Source: Christensenella sp. UBA3792 (GTDB taxonomy: Bacteria; Bacillota; Clostridia; Christensenellales; CAG-138). From it: 19,431 nucleotides of DNA. The notes beneath the pieces are model-generated. The model did not search any database and had not been told where the DNA came from. It worked only from the letters and a program-made list of their open reading frames with translations. Made by a program: the position numbers and the translations under genes. The stretch lies in assembly GCA_002369195.1 (NCBI GenBank), contig DFEW01000002.1, forward strand, positions 70,829-90,259. The letters run 5' to 3'. Below are positions 1 to 7,601 of this stretch, in pieces. Position 1 is the stretch's first letter, and each line of letters begins with the position of its first letter.

Positions 1-2
1 TC

Positions 3-722
3 AAACCGACCGCAACGCCGACGCCACGCCCGACGCCGACCGCACTTCCTTCGGAGGGTGATTATATCCTTCGCATCGACGGCGGTCCTGTTGCCGCGCA
101 TACGGTGGCGTTCGACGGCGCGAGGTGCCTGCAGGTTGACGTGTACCTTGACGGCGTGACGCCGCAGCGGCTGCTCTCGTCGATGTCCGGCTTTAACCTT
201 GCGTACGATCGCAGTCAGCTGCAGTATGCCGGCTATGCCTCCTCCTTCGGTTCGATGTGCGTGGCCAATCCCGACGAGTCCGCCGATCCGGGTCTGATCC
301 GCTACGCGTTTACCTCGATCAGCGGCGTGCTGATCGATTCGGATACCCCGCTGATCACCTTTTATTTCCGCCTGTCCGACGCGCTCGCCCCGGGCGAGAC
401 GATCGCGTTTGCGTTCTGCAATGCGATCAGCGCCGATTCGCTCGGTGCAAGCGGCTACCGCACCGAAACGCGCACCGTCGGCGTGAAACTTCAGCCGTTC
501 GTGAACGGCGCGCTTTACGGCGACGCGGACTGCGACGGCGCGGTGACGGCGGCGGATGCATCGCTTGTGCTGCGCGCGCTCGTCGGGCTGTCGACGCTCA
601 CCGAAGCGGGACGGCTGAACGCCTGCGTGCGCGACGGCGCGACGCTGACGGCCGAGGATGCGGCGCTGATTTTGCGCCGCGTGGTAAAGCTGATCGAACG
701 GTTCCCGATCGAAGAGTCATAA
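3..722 (+). CDS. Secreted cohesin-like and dockerin domain protein, 5' truncated
   Basis: The reading frame is open from position 3 to the TAA at 720-722, so the true start lies before the window. The visible 239 residues begin with a Pro/Thr-rich linker (KPTATPTPRPTPTALP), typical of secreted modular proteins. A beta-rich stretch of about 125 residues follows that resembles a cohesin fold (pattern F-N-L-A-Y-D near the start, PGLIRYAF in the middle, TPLITFYFRL later). The end is a type I dockerin: the first calcium loop is well formed (DADCDGAVTAAD). The second segment (ACVRDGATLTAEDAALILRR) has lost its first acidic ligands and looks degenerate. Cohesin-dockerin pairs hold extracellular complexes together, as in cellulosomes, and are also found in other secreted proteins of Clostridia. 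The catalytic or binding partner, if any, is outside the window. The dockerin call is firmer than the cohesin call. Confidence 0.75.
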   Translation, partial: KPTATPTPRPTPTALPSEGDYILRIDGGPVAAHTVAFDGARCLQVDVYLDGVTPQRLLSSMSGFNLAYDRSQLQYAGYASSFGSMCVANPDESADPGLIRYAFTSISGVLIDSDTPLITFYFRLSDALAPGETIAFAFCNAISADSLGASGYRTETRTVGVKLQPFVNGALYGDADCDGAVTAADASLVLRALVGLSTLTEAGRLNACVRDGATLTAEDAALILRRVVKLIERFPIEES

Positions 723-735
723 TCGGAGGTTTTCT

Positions 736-1932
736 ATGGAGTTTGATTTTACAACCGTGCTGGATCGCCGCGGCAAAGATGCGCTGGCGGTCGATGTAAT
801 CCCCTATCGCGACGTGACCGTCAAGGACGGGCTGCGGCCGATCCCGATGTGGGTTGCGGACATGAGCTTTCCGGCCGCGCCGTCGGTCGTCGAAGCGGTG
901 CAGAAGCGGCTCGATCACCCGAATTTCGGCTACTTCATGCTGCCGGACGCGTACTTTGACGCGATCATCCGCTGGCAGGGCGAGCGCCACGGCGTGACGG
1001 GACTTAGAAAGGAGCACATCGGCTACGAAAACGGCGTTCTGGGCGGCGTCGGCTCGGCGCTTCGCGCGCTGACAACCGAGGGCGATCCGATCCTCGTACA
1101 TGCGCCGACCTACATCGGTTTTCTGCATCTGCTGCACGACCTCGGGCGCAAGGTCGTCACAAGCCCGCTGACGCGCGACGAAAACGGCGTGTGGCGCATG
1201 GACTACGCGGATATGGAAGCGAAGATCCGGACGAACGGAATCAAGGTCGCGATCTTCTGCTCTCCGCACAACCCCTGCGGACGCGTTTGGACGCGTGAGG
1301 AGCTCGAACAGGCGATGGACGTGTACCGCCGCTGCGGCTGCACGGTGATCTCCGACGAGATCTGGGCAGACCTGACCTTCCCGGGGCATAAGCACATCCC
1401 GACGCAGAGCGTGAGCGAGGATGCGAAACACCGCACGATCGCGTTCTACGCCCCGTCCAAGACGTTTTCGCTCGCGGGACTGATCGGCTCGTACCACATC
1501 ATCTATAACGACGCACTGCGAAAAGCGGTCAAAACGACCGGCAGCGCGACGTATTACAATTCGTGCAACGTGCTTTCGCTGCATGCGCTGCTCGGCGCGT
1601 ACAGCCCTGCCGGCGCGCGCTGGGTCGACGAACTGCGCACCGTACTGTACCGGAATCTCGAATACGTCAAGACCTTTATGGAATCGCGCTTCGAAGGCGT
1701 TTCGATGTTCCTGCCCGAGGGCACGTACATGCTGTTCATCAACTGCCGCGGCTGGTGCGACGCGCACGGCGTCTCGATGGATACGCTGCTGAAGCGCGGC
1801 GTGGAGGCGGGCGTCATCTGGCAGAACGGCGCGGACTTCGGCAATCCCGACTGCATCCGTCTGAACGTCGCCCTGCCCTTCTCCCTCGTCGAGGAAGCGA
1901 TGCAGCGTCTGAAGGAACGCGTGTTTATCTGA
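736..1932 (+). CDS. patB: PatB/MalY family PLP-dependent C-S lyase
   Basis: This 398-residue protein matches the fold-type I aminotransferase subgroup of MalY and PatB, which cleave cystathionine or cysteine conjugates to pyruvate, ammonia and a thiol in the cytoplasm. The N-terminus MEFDFTTVLDRRG is characteristic of the subgroup. Visible PLP residues are the HNPCG motif (178-182), Asp207 in SDEIW (206-210), the Schiff-base lysine Lys242 in YAPSKTFSLAG, and Arg375 in IRLNVALP, which should bind the substrate carboxylate. Length is normal for the family. A GGAGG ribosome site at 724-728 fixes the ATG. The gene starts 13 bp after the dockerin gene with no terminator between, so the two are probably co-transcribed although no shared function is obvious. 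The exact substrate cannot be read from sequence; an aminotransferase role is less likely. Confidence 0.9.
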   Translation: MEFDFTTVLDRRGKDALAVDVIPYRDVTVKDGLRPIPMWVADMSFPAAPSVVEAVQKRLDHPNFGYFMLPDAYFDAIIRWQGERHGVTGLRKEHIGYENGVLGGVGSALRALTTEGDPILVHAPTYIGFLHLLHDLGRKVVTSPLTRDENGVWRMDYADMEAKIRTNGIKVAIFCSPHNPCGRVWTREELEQAMDVYRRCGCTVISDEIWADLTFPGHKHIPTQSVSEDAKHRTIAFYAPSKTFSLAGLIGSYHIIYNDALRKAVKTTGSATYYNSCNVLSLHALLGAYSPAGARWVDELRTVLYRNLEYVKTFMESRFEGVSMFLPEGTYMLFINCRGWCDAHGVSMDTLLKRGVEAGVIWQNGADFGNPDCIRLNVALPFSLVEEAMQRLKERVFI

Positions 1933-1940
1933 TTTCAAAC

Positions 1941-2028
1941 AAAAAGGACTGTTCCGTGTCCTATCATGCTGCGCCGTTCAAGAGAAGGCGAATCACATGC
2001 GGGCGACGGAACAGCCCCTTATTTTTTT
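1941..2028. terminator. Bidirectional terminator with a long loop
   Basis: Arms CTGTTCCGT (1949-1957) and ACGGAACAG (2006-2014) pair perfectly. They are flanked by an A-run on the left (1941-1945) and a T-run on the right (2022-2028), so the structure can stop both the plus-strand patB transcript and the convergent importer operon. The 48-nt loop can form its own small pairings (CGCC 1972-1975 with GGCG 1987-1990). The loop is longer than in a usual intrinsic terminator. Confidence 0.65.
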
Positions 2029-2032
2029 GTGC

Positions 2033-3211
2033 TTATGCGGCGGGCGCAAGCGCCTGCTGCGCGCCGATCGAGTTTGCAACCAGTTCGTTGAACGCATCCT
2101 CGTCAAGATCGCAGTGGTAGAACAGATCGAAGTACGTCTTTACCGCTTCATAGAGGTCATACTGCGCAGCATCCGGATAGAGCAGCTTTGCCATCCACAG
2201 CATACCAAGCAGCCGCTGTACCGAGGGCGGGAAGCCCATCCAGTTGTACGGTCCCATCGGCACCTCATAGTACGCACCGGTCCGGATCGCCGTAATGCCC
2301 TGCCACGTTTCGTCCTCGCCGACCGTCGCGTAAATGCTGCCCGGCGCGAACAGGATCACATCCGGGTTCCACAGCAGCAGCTGTTCCATATCGACCTCGT
2401 TGCCGGTGCCCTTCGAGGACGGACTGTCGACGACCGCAAGGTTGTTCGAGAGCAGGTCGATGATCTCCGCGTGATAGCTGTCGCGCGCGATCACGTTCAG
2501 CCCCTGATCGCCGGTGATGTATAAAAGGTTCGCCTTCTCGACCGAATCGGCAACGTCCTTGATTTGCGCGTACACACCGTCGCAGTAGGCGGCGAGCGCT
2601 TCCGCCTCGTCGGGCATGTGCAGCAGTTCGCCGAGCTTGCGGTATGCGTCGCCCATCGTGGCGATCGTTGCGGTGATGTGTACGAACGGGATGCCGGTCT
2701 GTTCGGTCAGTCCGTCGAGGTCCTCCACGATCGTGCCCTTCGGTTCGCCGACGTCGATGACCACCTGCGCGCCGGAGTTCAGCAGCGTTTCGAGGTTCAG
2801 CTCGCCCTTGCCGCCGTAAAGCTGACCGAGTTCGGGCAGGTTATAGTAGGCGGTATCGAGAAACTGCTCGGCGGTCGGATCCCACTTGGACGCGATGCCG
2901 ACGAGCTTGTCCGGACAAAGCGCGAACACGACGATCTGCGCAAGCGGTCCGGAGATCGCGACGCGCTCGATGTCGACCGGAAGCTCCACCTCGCGTCCGA
3001 CCGAATCGGTAAAGATGAAGGTCGACGGCTCGGGTTCTTCGGGCGCTTCGGTCGGCTGTTCGGCAAGCGCTTCGGTCGGCTCTGCGGCAGGCGCCTCAGT
3101 GGGTTTTACGGGCGCTTCGGTCGCGACCGGCGTTTGCGGTGCGGTGTTCGTGCAGCCGAGCGCTGCGACGAGCAGCAGAACGGTCAGCAGGATTGCAACG
3201 ATTCGTTTCAT
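2033..3211 (-). CDS. Iron-complex/cobalamin-type ABC importer, substrate-binding lipoprotein
   Basis: This 392-residue protein has a lipoprotein signal peptide (hydrophobic residues 5-18, then LGC with Cys20), so it should be anchored outside the membrane. Residues 24-62 are a low-complexity linker of repeated TEAP-like units. The rest is a class III periplasmic-binding-protein domain (Peripla_BP_2 type): it opens with FTDSVGREVELPVDIERVA and has GPYNWMGFPPSVQRLLG near the end, both common in siderophore, haem and cobalamin binding proteins of Firmicutes. It delivers the ligand to the permease encoded at 3984-5039. It is the last gene of the operon. Its ATG overlaps the ATPase stop by 4 bp, and an AAGGAGGA site lies upstream inside that gene. 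The ligand cannot be decided from sequence; an iron chelate is the most common case. Confidence 0.9.
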   Translation of the reverse strand: MKRIVAILLTVLLLVAALGCTNTAPQTPVATEAPVKPTEAPAAEPTEALAEQPTEAPEEPEPSTFIFTDSVGREVELPVDIERVAISGPLAQIVVFALCPDKLVGIASKWDPTAEQFLDTAYYNLPELGQLYGGKGELNLETLLNSGAQVVIDVGEPKGTIVEDLDGLTEQTGIPFVHITATIATMGDAYRKLGELLHMPDEAEALAAYCDGVYAQIKDVADSVEKANLLYITGDQGLNVIARDSYHAEIIDLLSNNLAVVDSPSSKGTGNEVDMEQLLLWNPDVILFAPGSIYATVGEDETWQGITAIRTGAYYEVPMGPYNWMGFPPSVQRLLGMLWMAKLLYPDAAQYDLYEAVKTYFDLFYHCDLDEDAFNELVANSIGAQQALAPAA

Positions 3212-3987
3212 GTATGTTCCTCCTTATGGATATTCGGCAGGATCATCGGTCCGCTGTCCGTTTGAAGCATCCGGATGTCCGTGCCGTAAATGGCTTTCAA
3301 AAGGTTCGGGGTCAGCTGTTCGCGCGTCGGTCCCTGCGCGGCGACCGCGCCGTTATGCAGCGCAAGGATCTCGTCCGCGTACCAGATCGCGTGCTGCGGG
3401 TTGTGCGTCGAAAGCAGCACCGTGTAGCCGTCGTCGGCAAGCGTTCGGACGGTCGAGAGCACCGCAAGCTGGTTGCCGTAGTCGAGCGAGGAGGTCGGCT
3501 CGTCCATCAGCAGGATCTTCGTCTGCTGCGCAAGCGCGCGGGCGATATACACAAGCTGCTGCTCACCGCCGGAGAGGTGCGAAAAGTCATGTTCGGCAAG
3601 CGATTCGATGCCGAGCCGCCGCATGGCGCTGTACGCGATCTCACGCTGCGCCTCGCGCGGAGCGGACAGCGGAGAAATGCGGTGCGTCGTGCCCATCAGC
3701 ACCATGTCCTGCACCGAGTAGCGGAATGCTGGCGCGTGGATCTGCGGGATGTACGCGATGCGGTGCGCGAGCGCGCGCGTCGAAAGCGTCCTTGCATCCG
3801 TTCCGTCCACCGCGATCGTGCCGGTATAGCGCGTCTGCTCGCCGAGGATGCAGCGGAACAGCGTCGTCTTGCCCGCGCCGTTCGGTCCGAGGATCGCCAG
3901 CAGCGTCCCCGCCTGCGCCGTAAAGCTCACGTCGCGGAGCACCGGCGTTTTCTCATATGCAAAGTTCAGATGCGAAACGGAAATCAC
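3208..3987 (-). CDS. ABC importer ATP-binding protein, FecE/FhuC/BtuD type
   Basis: A 259-residue cytoplasmic ATPase that powers the Fec-type importer. Walker A is GPNGAGKTT (34-42), the Q-loop glutamine is Gln82 (YIPQ), the signature LSGGE is at 138-142, Walker B ILLMDEP at 158-164 and the switch histidine His195 in STHN. I chose a GTG start at 3987-3985 because an AAAGGAG site lies just before it, it overlaps the permease stop as GTGA (4 bp), and the protein then begins MISVSHLNFAYE, as family members do. The same frame stays open far upstream, but that part is antisense-like noise over the permease gene and carries no ABC motif. Expression should be coupled to the permease before it and the lipoprotein after it. 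Confidence 0.92.
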   Translation of the reverse strand: MISVSHLNFAYEKTPVLRDVSFTAQAGTLLAILGPNGAGKTTLFRCILGEQTRYTGTIAVDGTDARTLSTRALAHRIAYIPQIHAPAFRYSVQDMVLMGTTHRISPLSAPREAQREIAYSAMRRLGIESLAEHDFSHLSGGEQQLVYIARALAQQTKILLMDEPTSSLDYGNQLAVLSTVRTLADDGYTVLLSTHNPQHAIWYADEILALHNGAVAAQGPTREQLTPNLLKAIYGTDIRMLQTDSGPMILPNIHKEEHT

Positions 3988-5039
3988 AGCGTTTTCTCCT
4001 TTCGCAGGATCAGGTACAGGAAGAACGGCGCGCCGATCACGGCCGTCAGGATGCCGATCGGAATCTCCACCGCAAGCAGGTTTCTCGATACGTCGTCGAC
4101 CAGCAGCAGAAACGCCGCGCCGAGCAGCATGCTTTCGGGCAAAAGCCCTCTGTGATCGCTGCCGATCAGCTTGCGGCTCAGGTGCGGGATCACGAGCCCG
4201 ACCCAGCCGATCATGCCGGAGAACGACACCGCCGCCGCGGTCGTGAGCGTCGCGCACACGATCAGCACCGACCGCACGAGCACGGTGCGCACGCCGAGCG
4301 ATCTTGCCTCGCTTTCGCCGAGACTTAATAGATTCAGCTGCCAGCGCAGCAGCAGCAGCGGCACGAGCCCGATCGCCATCGGCAGCGCCGCAAACGGCAG
4401 GTCCTTCAGCTTTGTGCCGGACAGCGAGCCCATCAGCCAGTAGGTGATCTGCGGAAGCTGATTGGACGGGTCCGCGACGAGCTTCAGATACGATGTGCCC
4501 GCGTTGCACAGCGAGCCGACCATGATACCGCCGAGGATCAGGTTCACGACCTTCGCGCCCGGCGCGCGCTGCGAAACGAGAAACACAAGAACGACGGTCA
4601 GCAGGGATGCGCAAAACGCCGAGGCCGTGATGAGCCGCGTCGGAGCGCCGAGCAGGATGGCAAGCGCTGCCCCGAACGCCGCGCCGCTCGATGCGCCGAG
4701 GATGTCCGGCGACGCCATCGGGTTCTGAAACACGCCCTGAAACGTCGCGCCGGCCGCCGCCAGCGAGCAGCCGACGAGGCATGCCATGACGATGCGCGGC
4801 AGGCGGATATTGATGACCGCGATCTCCATCTCGGCGGTCCAGCCGATGCGCATCGACCAAACGGCGTCAAGCCCGATCATCGACCAAAGCTTGTGGAACA
4901 AGATGCGAACGACCTGTCCCGCCGGTACGCCGTAGCGCCCGAGCGAGAACGAGACGAAAAACGTCAGAAGCAGCACCGCGCCCGAAAGCAGCAGCACCGT
5001 CGCCCTCCGTTTTCTTCCCCTGTTCTCCGGTTTTGCCAT
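3984..5039 (-). CDS. ABC importer permease, FecCD/BtuC family
   Basis: A 351-residue polytopic membrane protein with many hydrophobic segments along its length, as expected for the roughly ten-helix FecCD family. A short basic N-terminus (MAKPENRGRKRRA) precedes the first helix. Family signatures are IRLPRIVMACLVG, FQNPMASPDILGASSGAAFGA, GWVGLVIPHLSRKLIG (the cytoplasmic region that docks the ATPase) and the C-terminal EIPIGILTAVIGAPFFLYLI. One gene suffices because the protein homodimerises. I chose the ATG at 5039 for its GGAGGAG site and family-like length; a longer frame to 5150 adds 37 unlikely residues and would start upstream of the promoter. It is the first gene of the three-gene operon. 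Confidence 0.92.
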   Translation of the reverse strand: MAKPENRGRKRRATVLLLSGAVLLLTFFVSFSLGRYGVPAGQVVRILFHKLWSMIGLDAVWSMRIGWTAEMEIAVINIRLPRIVMACLVGCSLAAAGATFQGVFQNPMASPDILGASSGAAFGAALAILLGAPTRLITASAFCASLLTVVLVFLVSQRAPGAKVVNLILGGIMVGSLCNAGTSYLKLVADPSNQLPQITYWLMGSLSGTKLKDLPFAALPMAIGLVPLLLLRWQLNLLSLGESEARSLGVRTVLVRSVLIVCATLTTAAAVSFSGMIGWVGLVIPHLSRKLIGSDHRGLLPESMLLGAAFLLLVDDVSRNLLAVEIPIGILTAVIGAPFFLYLILRKEKTL

Positions 5040-5066
5040 CCTGTTCTCCTCCGTTATTCTTTTGAA

Positions 5067-5095
5067 AGTATAACACTCGGTCGTGATTTTCGCAA
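5067..5095 (-). promoter_or_regulatory. Promoter of the Fec-type importer operon
   Basis: Read on the minus strand, a TTGCGA -35 box (5095-5090) is separated by exactly 17 bp from a perfect TATACT -10 box (5072-5067). The predicted start near 5060 leaves a leader of only about 20 nt before the ATG at 5039, which leaves no room for a riboswitch. Confidence 0.7.
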
Positions 5096-5110
5096 ATATT
5101 CCGTTTATTT

Positions 5111-5145
5111 TTCGGCATTGCCGAACATCATGCGGCATTTTCGCA
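5111..5145. promoter_or_regulatory. Two tandem palindromes, putative operators of the importer operon
   Basis: TTCGGCATTGCCGAA (5111-5125) is a perfect 15-bp palindrome around a central T. A second related 15-mer, TGCGGCATTTTCGCA (5131-5145), has the same centre and 4-bp matching ends. The two share 11 of 15 positions and their starts are 20 bp apart, about two helical turns. They lie just upstream of the importer -35 box and after the neighbouring terminator. Neither resembles a classical Fur box. Binding of a regulator is inferred, not shown. Confidence 0.4.
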
Positions 5146-5148
5146 TAC

Positions 5149-5174
5149 AAAAAAGGGGGCTGTCATCAGCCCCC
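5149..5174 (-). terminator. Intrinsic terminator of the thioesterase-DUF4097 operon
   Basis: On the minus strand TGGGGGCTG-type stem: arms GGGGGCTG (5155-5162) and CAGCCCCC (5167-5174) pair over 8 bp with a TCAT loop. They are followed on the minus strand by six T residues (A-run 5149-5154). It sits 14 bp after the stop codon at 5188. Confidence 0.92.
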
Positions 5175-5187
5175 AAACGTATGGTTC

Positions 5188-6042
5188 TTATTCGATCACA
5201 ACGCCGCCGGATGCGGTGTCGATGTTGATTTGGATCGCGCCGCTGCCGATCTTGTAATTCTTGCCCTCGGCGGTCATCGGGATCTTGCAGTCGAATCCGC
5301 CGGACAGCTTCGCAAGGCGCACGGTCGCGCCCGCCTCCGTGTCGAACAGCTTCAGCGTGATCTTGCCGGACGCGGCGTCGATATCGACCGTCGTGACCTT
5401 GTCGAGCCCGAGCGTCGTACCGCCCGATGCGGTGTCGATCTCGATCGTCTGCGCCGAAATGCGGTCAACGGTCAGCCCGCCGGACGCGGTGTCGACGTCG
5501 AATTCCCGCTCGATCGTCGCCGTGCCGATCGTCACGCCGCCGGATGCGGTGTCGATCTCCGCTTCCCGCGCGGTCAATGTGCCGATTTCCACGCCGCCCG
5601 ACGCGGTATCGATCTCAAGGGACGACACGTTCAGCGCGTCTGCGCGAATCTTGCCGGATGCGATGTCGATCTTCAGATCGATGTTTTCGGGCAGTTCGAG
5701 CGTCAGGTGCTTGTCCTTCGACGCGATGATGTGGGAGAAGCCGGACTCGCAGTACCGGATGCGCAGGGTCGTGCCGTCGAGCCACCAGTGCAGACGTTCG
5801 CTGACGGACAGCGTCTCGCCGCCGCTTTCCGAGACCGACAACGTTCCGGAACCGTGCTTGACGGTCACGTCGCCCGCCGCCCAGTCGACGACGACCGAAT
5901 ACACGTTCGCCGCCTCGTAGGTAAATGCGCCGTATTGATAGCGGTCTGCGTTCTCGTACTTATGGAACGAGCGGATCGCGATGCAGCCGAACGAGCCGCA
6001 GACGAGCAGCGCGGCAAGCAGAATGGAAACCATCTTTTTCAT
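5188..6042 (-). CDS. DUF4097 family beta-strand repeat protein, exported
   Basis: A 284-residue protein with an N-terminal export signal (MKKMVSILLAALLVCGSFGC). Cys20 may be lipidated, but SFGC is a weak lipobox, so a plain signal or anchor is possible. Residues 45-120 are beta-rich. From residue 124 an (E/D)-(I/V)-D-(T/I/A)-ASG-(G/K) motif repeats at 124, 143, 162, 182, 201 and 220, a period of 19 or 20 residues, with a last copy at 273. This is the pattern of the DUF4097 (adhesin-like, beta-solenoid) family, whose function is largely unknown. The ATG at 6042 follows a GAAAGGA site. A longer open frame continues upstream but is only noise over the threonine aldolase gene. It is the last gene of a four-gene operon, 16 bp after threonine aldolase. 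Confidence 0.85.
   Translation of the reverse strand: MKKMVSILLAALLVCGSFGCIAIRSFHKYENADRYQYGAFTYEAANVYSVVVDWAAGDVTVKHGSGTLSVSESGGETLSVSERLHWWLDGTTLRIRYCESGFSHIIASKDKHLTLELPENIDLKIDIASGKIRADALNVSSLEIDTASGGVEIGTLTAREAEIDTASGGVTIGTATIEREFDVDTASGGLTVDRISAQTIEIDTASGGTTLGLDKVTTVDIDAASGKITLKLFDTEAGATVRLAKLSGGFDCKIPMTAEGKNYKIGSGAIQINIDTASGGVVIE
5200..5673 (-). repeat. In-frame repeat encoding the ASGG beta-solenoid units
   Basis: The DNA repeats roughly every 57-60 bp, with recurring plus-strand blocks such as GCCGGATGCGGTGTCGAT. It encodes six regularly spaced copies and one outlying copy of the IDTASGG-type motif in the DUF4097 protein. The repeat is in frame and diverged at synonymous positions, so it is old protein structure rather than a recent duplication or an array. 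Confidence 0.8.
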
Positions 6043-6058
6043 AGCAATGTATCCTTTC

Positions 6059-7099
6059 TTATAAATCGGTTTTGCGCGGTAGCGCGCGTTCGAGTTCGTC
6101 CACGTCCGCGTCGGTCGTCGACCAGCTCGATGTGAAGCGGACGATCCAGCGTCCGTCCGGCGTGCGTCCCCAGAGATCGAATCCGACCGCCTTTTTGAGC
6201 GACGCCGCCTCGCGTTCGTCGAGCAGCACGAACTGCTGATTGGTCGGCGACTGCCACGCAAACGGATAGCCCTTCGCGGCGAGAACGTCGCGGATGCGGT
6301 GCGCATGGCGGATGGCTTCTTTGCCGATCGCTTCGTAAAGCCCGTCGGTGAACATCGCGTCGAACTGCACGCCGAGCAGCCGCCCTTTTGCCAGCAGCGC
6401 GCCGTGACGCTTGACCTGCGTCAAAAGCGCACGCGGCGTCTCCCGCGTAAACACCGCGCCTTCGCCGCACAGCAGACCGAGCTTCGTTCCGCCGATCGAA
6501 AACGCGTCGCAGTACGTCGCAAGGTCGCCCAGCGTCAGCTCGTTTTCGGGACAGCCCAAGGCGTAGCCGAGGCGCGCGCCGTCCACGTAGAGCTTCAGCG
6601 CATAGCGGTCGCACAGCACGCGGATGCGCTGCATCTGTGCCTTCGTATACAGCGTACCGTACTCGGTCGGATGCGTGAGATACACCAGTCCCGGACGCAC
6701 CATATGCTCATAGGTTGCATCGGCATAGAACGTCGAAAGGTACGCTTCGAGCGCATCGACGTCCAGCACGCCGTCGTGTTCGGGCAGCGCGATCACCTTG
6801 TGCCCGCAAAACTCGACCGCACCCGCTTCATGCACGTTGATATGACCGGTCGCCGCCGTCAAGACGCCTTCGTACGACGCGGTCAGCAGATCGATCATGA
6901 CCGCGTTGGTCTGCGTGCCGCCGGTCAGGAACGTGACGGTCGAAACCGGCGCACCGATCGCCGCGCGCACCTTTTGCGCCGCGCGTTCGGTATACGGGTC
7001 AAAGCCGTAGCCGCTCATCTGTTCCATGTTCGTCCGGATCAGCGCTTCCAGGATCTTCGGATGTGCGCCTTCCGTATAATCGCATTCAAATGTTCGCAT
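6059..7099 (-). CDS. ltaE: Low-specificity L-threonine aldolase
   Basis: A 346-residue PLP enzyme of the threonine aldolase/beta-eliminating lyase family, expected to split threonine or allo-threonine into glycine and acetaldehyde in the cytoplasm. Visible landmarks are FLTGGTQTNAV (57-67), the active-site histidine region GHINVHEAGA (85-94), VDGARLGYA (172-180) with Asp173, and SIGGTKLGLLCGEG (201-214) with the PLP lysine Lys206. The ATG at 7099 has an AAGGAG site 5 nt upstream and gives the usual family length and N-terminus. The start overlaps the preceding GNAT gene by 14 bp, and DUF4097 follows 16 bp after the stop. Action on other beta-hydroxy amino acids is possible. Confidence 0.92.
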   Translation of the reverse strand: MRTFECDYTEGAHPKILEALIRTNMEQMSGYGFDPYTERAAQKVRAAIGAPVSTVTFLTGGTQTNAVMIDLLTASYEGVLTAATGHINVHEAGAVEFCGHKVIALPEHDGVLDVDALEAYLSTFYADATYEHMVRPGLVYLTHPTEYGTLYTKAQMQRIRVLCDRYALKLYVDGARLGYALGCPENELTLGDLATYCDAFSIGGTKLGLLCGEGAVFTRETPRALLTQVKRHGALLAKGRLLGVQFDAMFTDGLYEAIGKEAIRHAHRIRDVLAAKGYPFAWQSPTNQQFVLLDEREAASLKKAVGFDLWGRTPDGRWIVRFTSSWSTTDADVDELERALPRKTDL

Positions 7100-7601
7100 C
7101 AGGTTCTCCTTCCGTATGGCATCCGTTCCGCAGGGGCAGCCGATACAGCCGCTGCATGCGGACATCAAGATGGGTGTCGATTTGTTCCGCAAAACGCCAG
7201 CCGAACTTTTCATACAGTCCGCTGTGCTTTGTAAACAGGTAAAGATACGGCGCATCGAGCGCAGATTGCGCGTTCTCCTGCACCGACGACAGCAGCGCCC
7301 GCCCGAAGCCCTGGCCGCGGTACGCCGCATCGATGTAGACGTTCGCAAGCCACGGATAGATGTCCGGACGGACGAACAGATCGCCGACGGTGAACTGATA
7401 CATGCCGATCAGCGTTCCGTCAAGATACAGTCCATATGTCTGCGGCAGACGGTCCGCGTGGAAGCTGTGCCGCATGCTTTCGCGCACCGCATCGCGCGAG
7501 TACCCCTCGCGCACGCCCCACCACGCATACATCCAGTCGGTGATCTTCTCAAGGTCCGTTTCGTCCGTGATCCGGCAAACGGCAAGGGTCGGTTCGCTCA
7601 T
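7086..7601 (-). CDS. GNAT family N-acetyltransferase
   Basis: A 171-residue acetyltransferase. The acetyl-CoA pyrophosphate loop is clear: VYIDAAYRGQGFGRALL (88-103), with the R/Q-x-x-G-x-G pattern at residues 95-100. The later segment YLFTKHSGLYEKFGWRF (121-137) is the usual C-terminal GNAT strand-helix with the SxxLYEKFGF-like motif. The substrate is unknown; small-molecule and protein N-termini are both possible in this family. The ATG at 7601 overlaps the thioesterase stop as ATGA (4 bp), and the 3' end overlaps the threonine aldolase start by 14 bp, so translation is coupled in both directions. An N-terminal extension in the same frame beyond 7601 is noise. Confidence 0.88.
   Translation of the reverse strand: MSEPTLAVCRITDETDLEKITDWMYAWWGVREGYSRDAVRESMRHSFHADRLPQTYGLYLDGTLIGMYQFTVGDLFVRPDIYPWLANVYIDAAYRGQGFGRALLSSVQENAQSALDAPYLYLFTKHSGLYEKFGWRFAEQIDTHLDVRMQRLYRLPLRNGCHTEGEPDANI

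Noticed and set aside
598..1938. A 446-residue minus-strand frame opposite patB
   Set aside because: It lies antisense to a gene with full PLP motifs, has the low-complexity composition typical of GC-rich shadow frames, and has no recognisable domain.
3208..4860. A long minus-strand frame that could suggest a fused permease-ATPase of 550 residues
   Set aside because: Only the last 259 residues carry ABC motifs. The rest is Arg/Ala-rich noise overlapping the permease gene in another frame, and a GTG with a good ribosome site at 3987 explains the ATPase.
5040..5148. Cobalamin or other riboswitch controlling the importer operon
   Set aside because: The predicted transcript start is only about 20 nt before the start codon, which leaves no space for an aptamer.
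5200..5673. Regular DNA repeats that could be taken for a CRISPR or VNTR array
   Set aside because: The period is in frame with a protein repeat, units are diverged at synonymous sites, there are no unique spacers and no cas genes.
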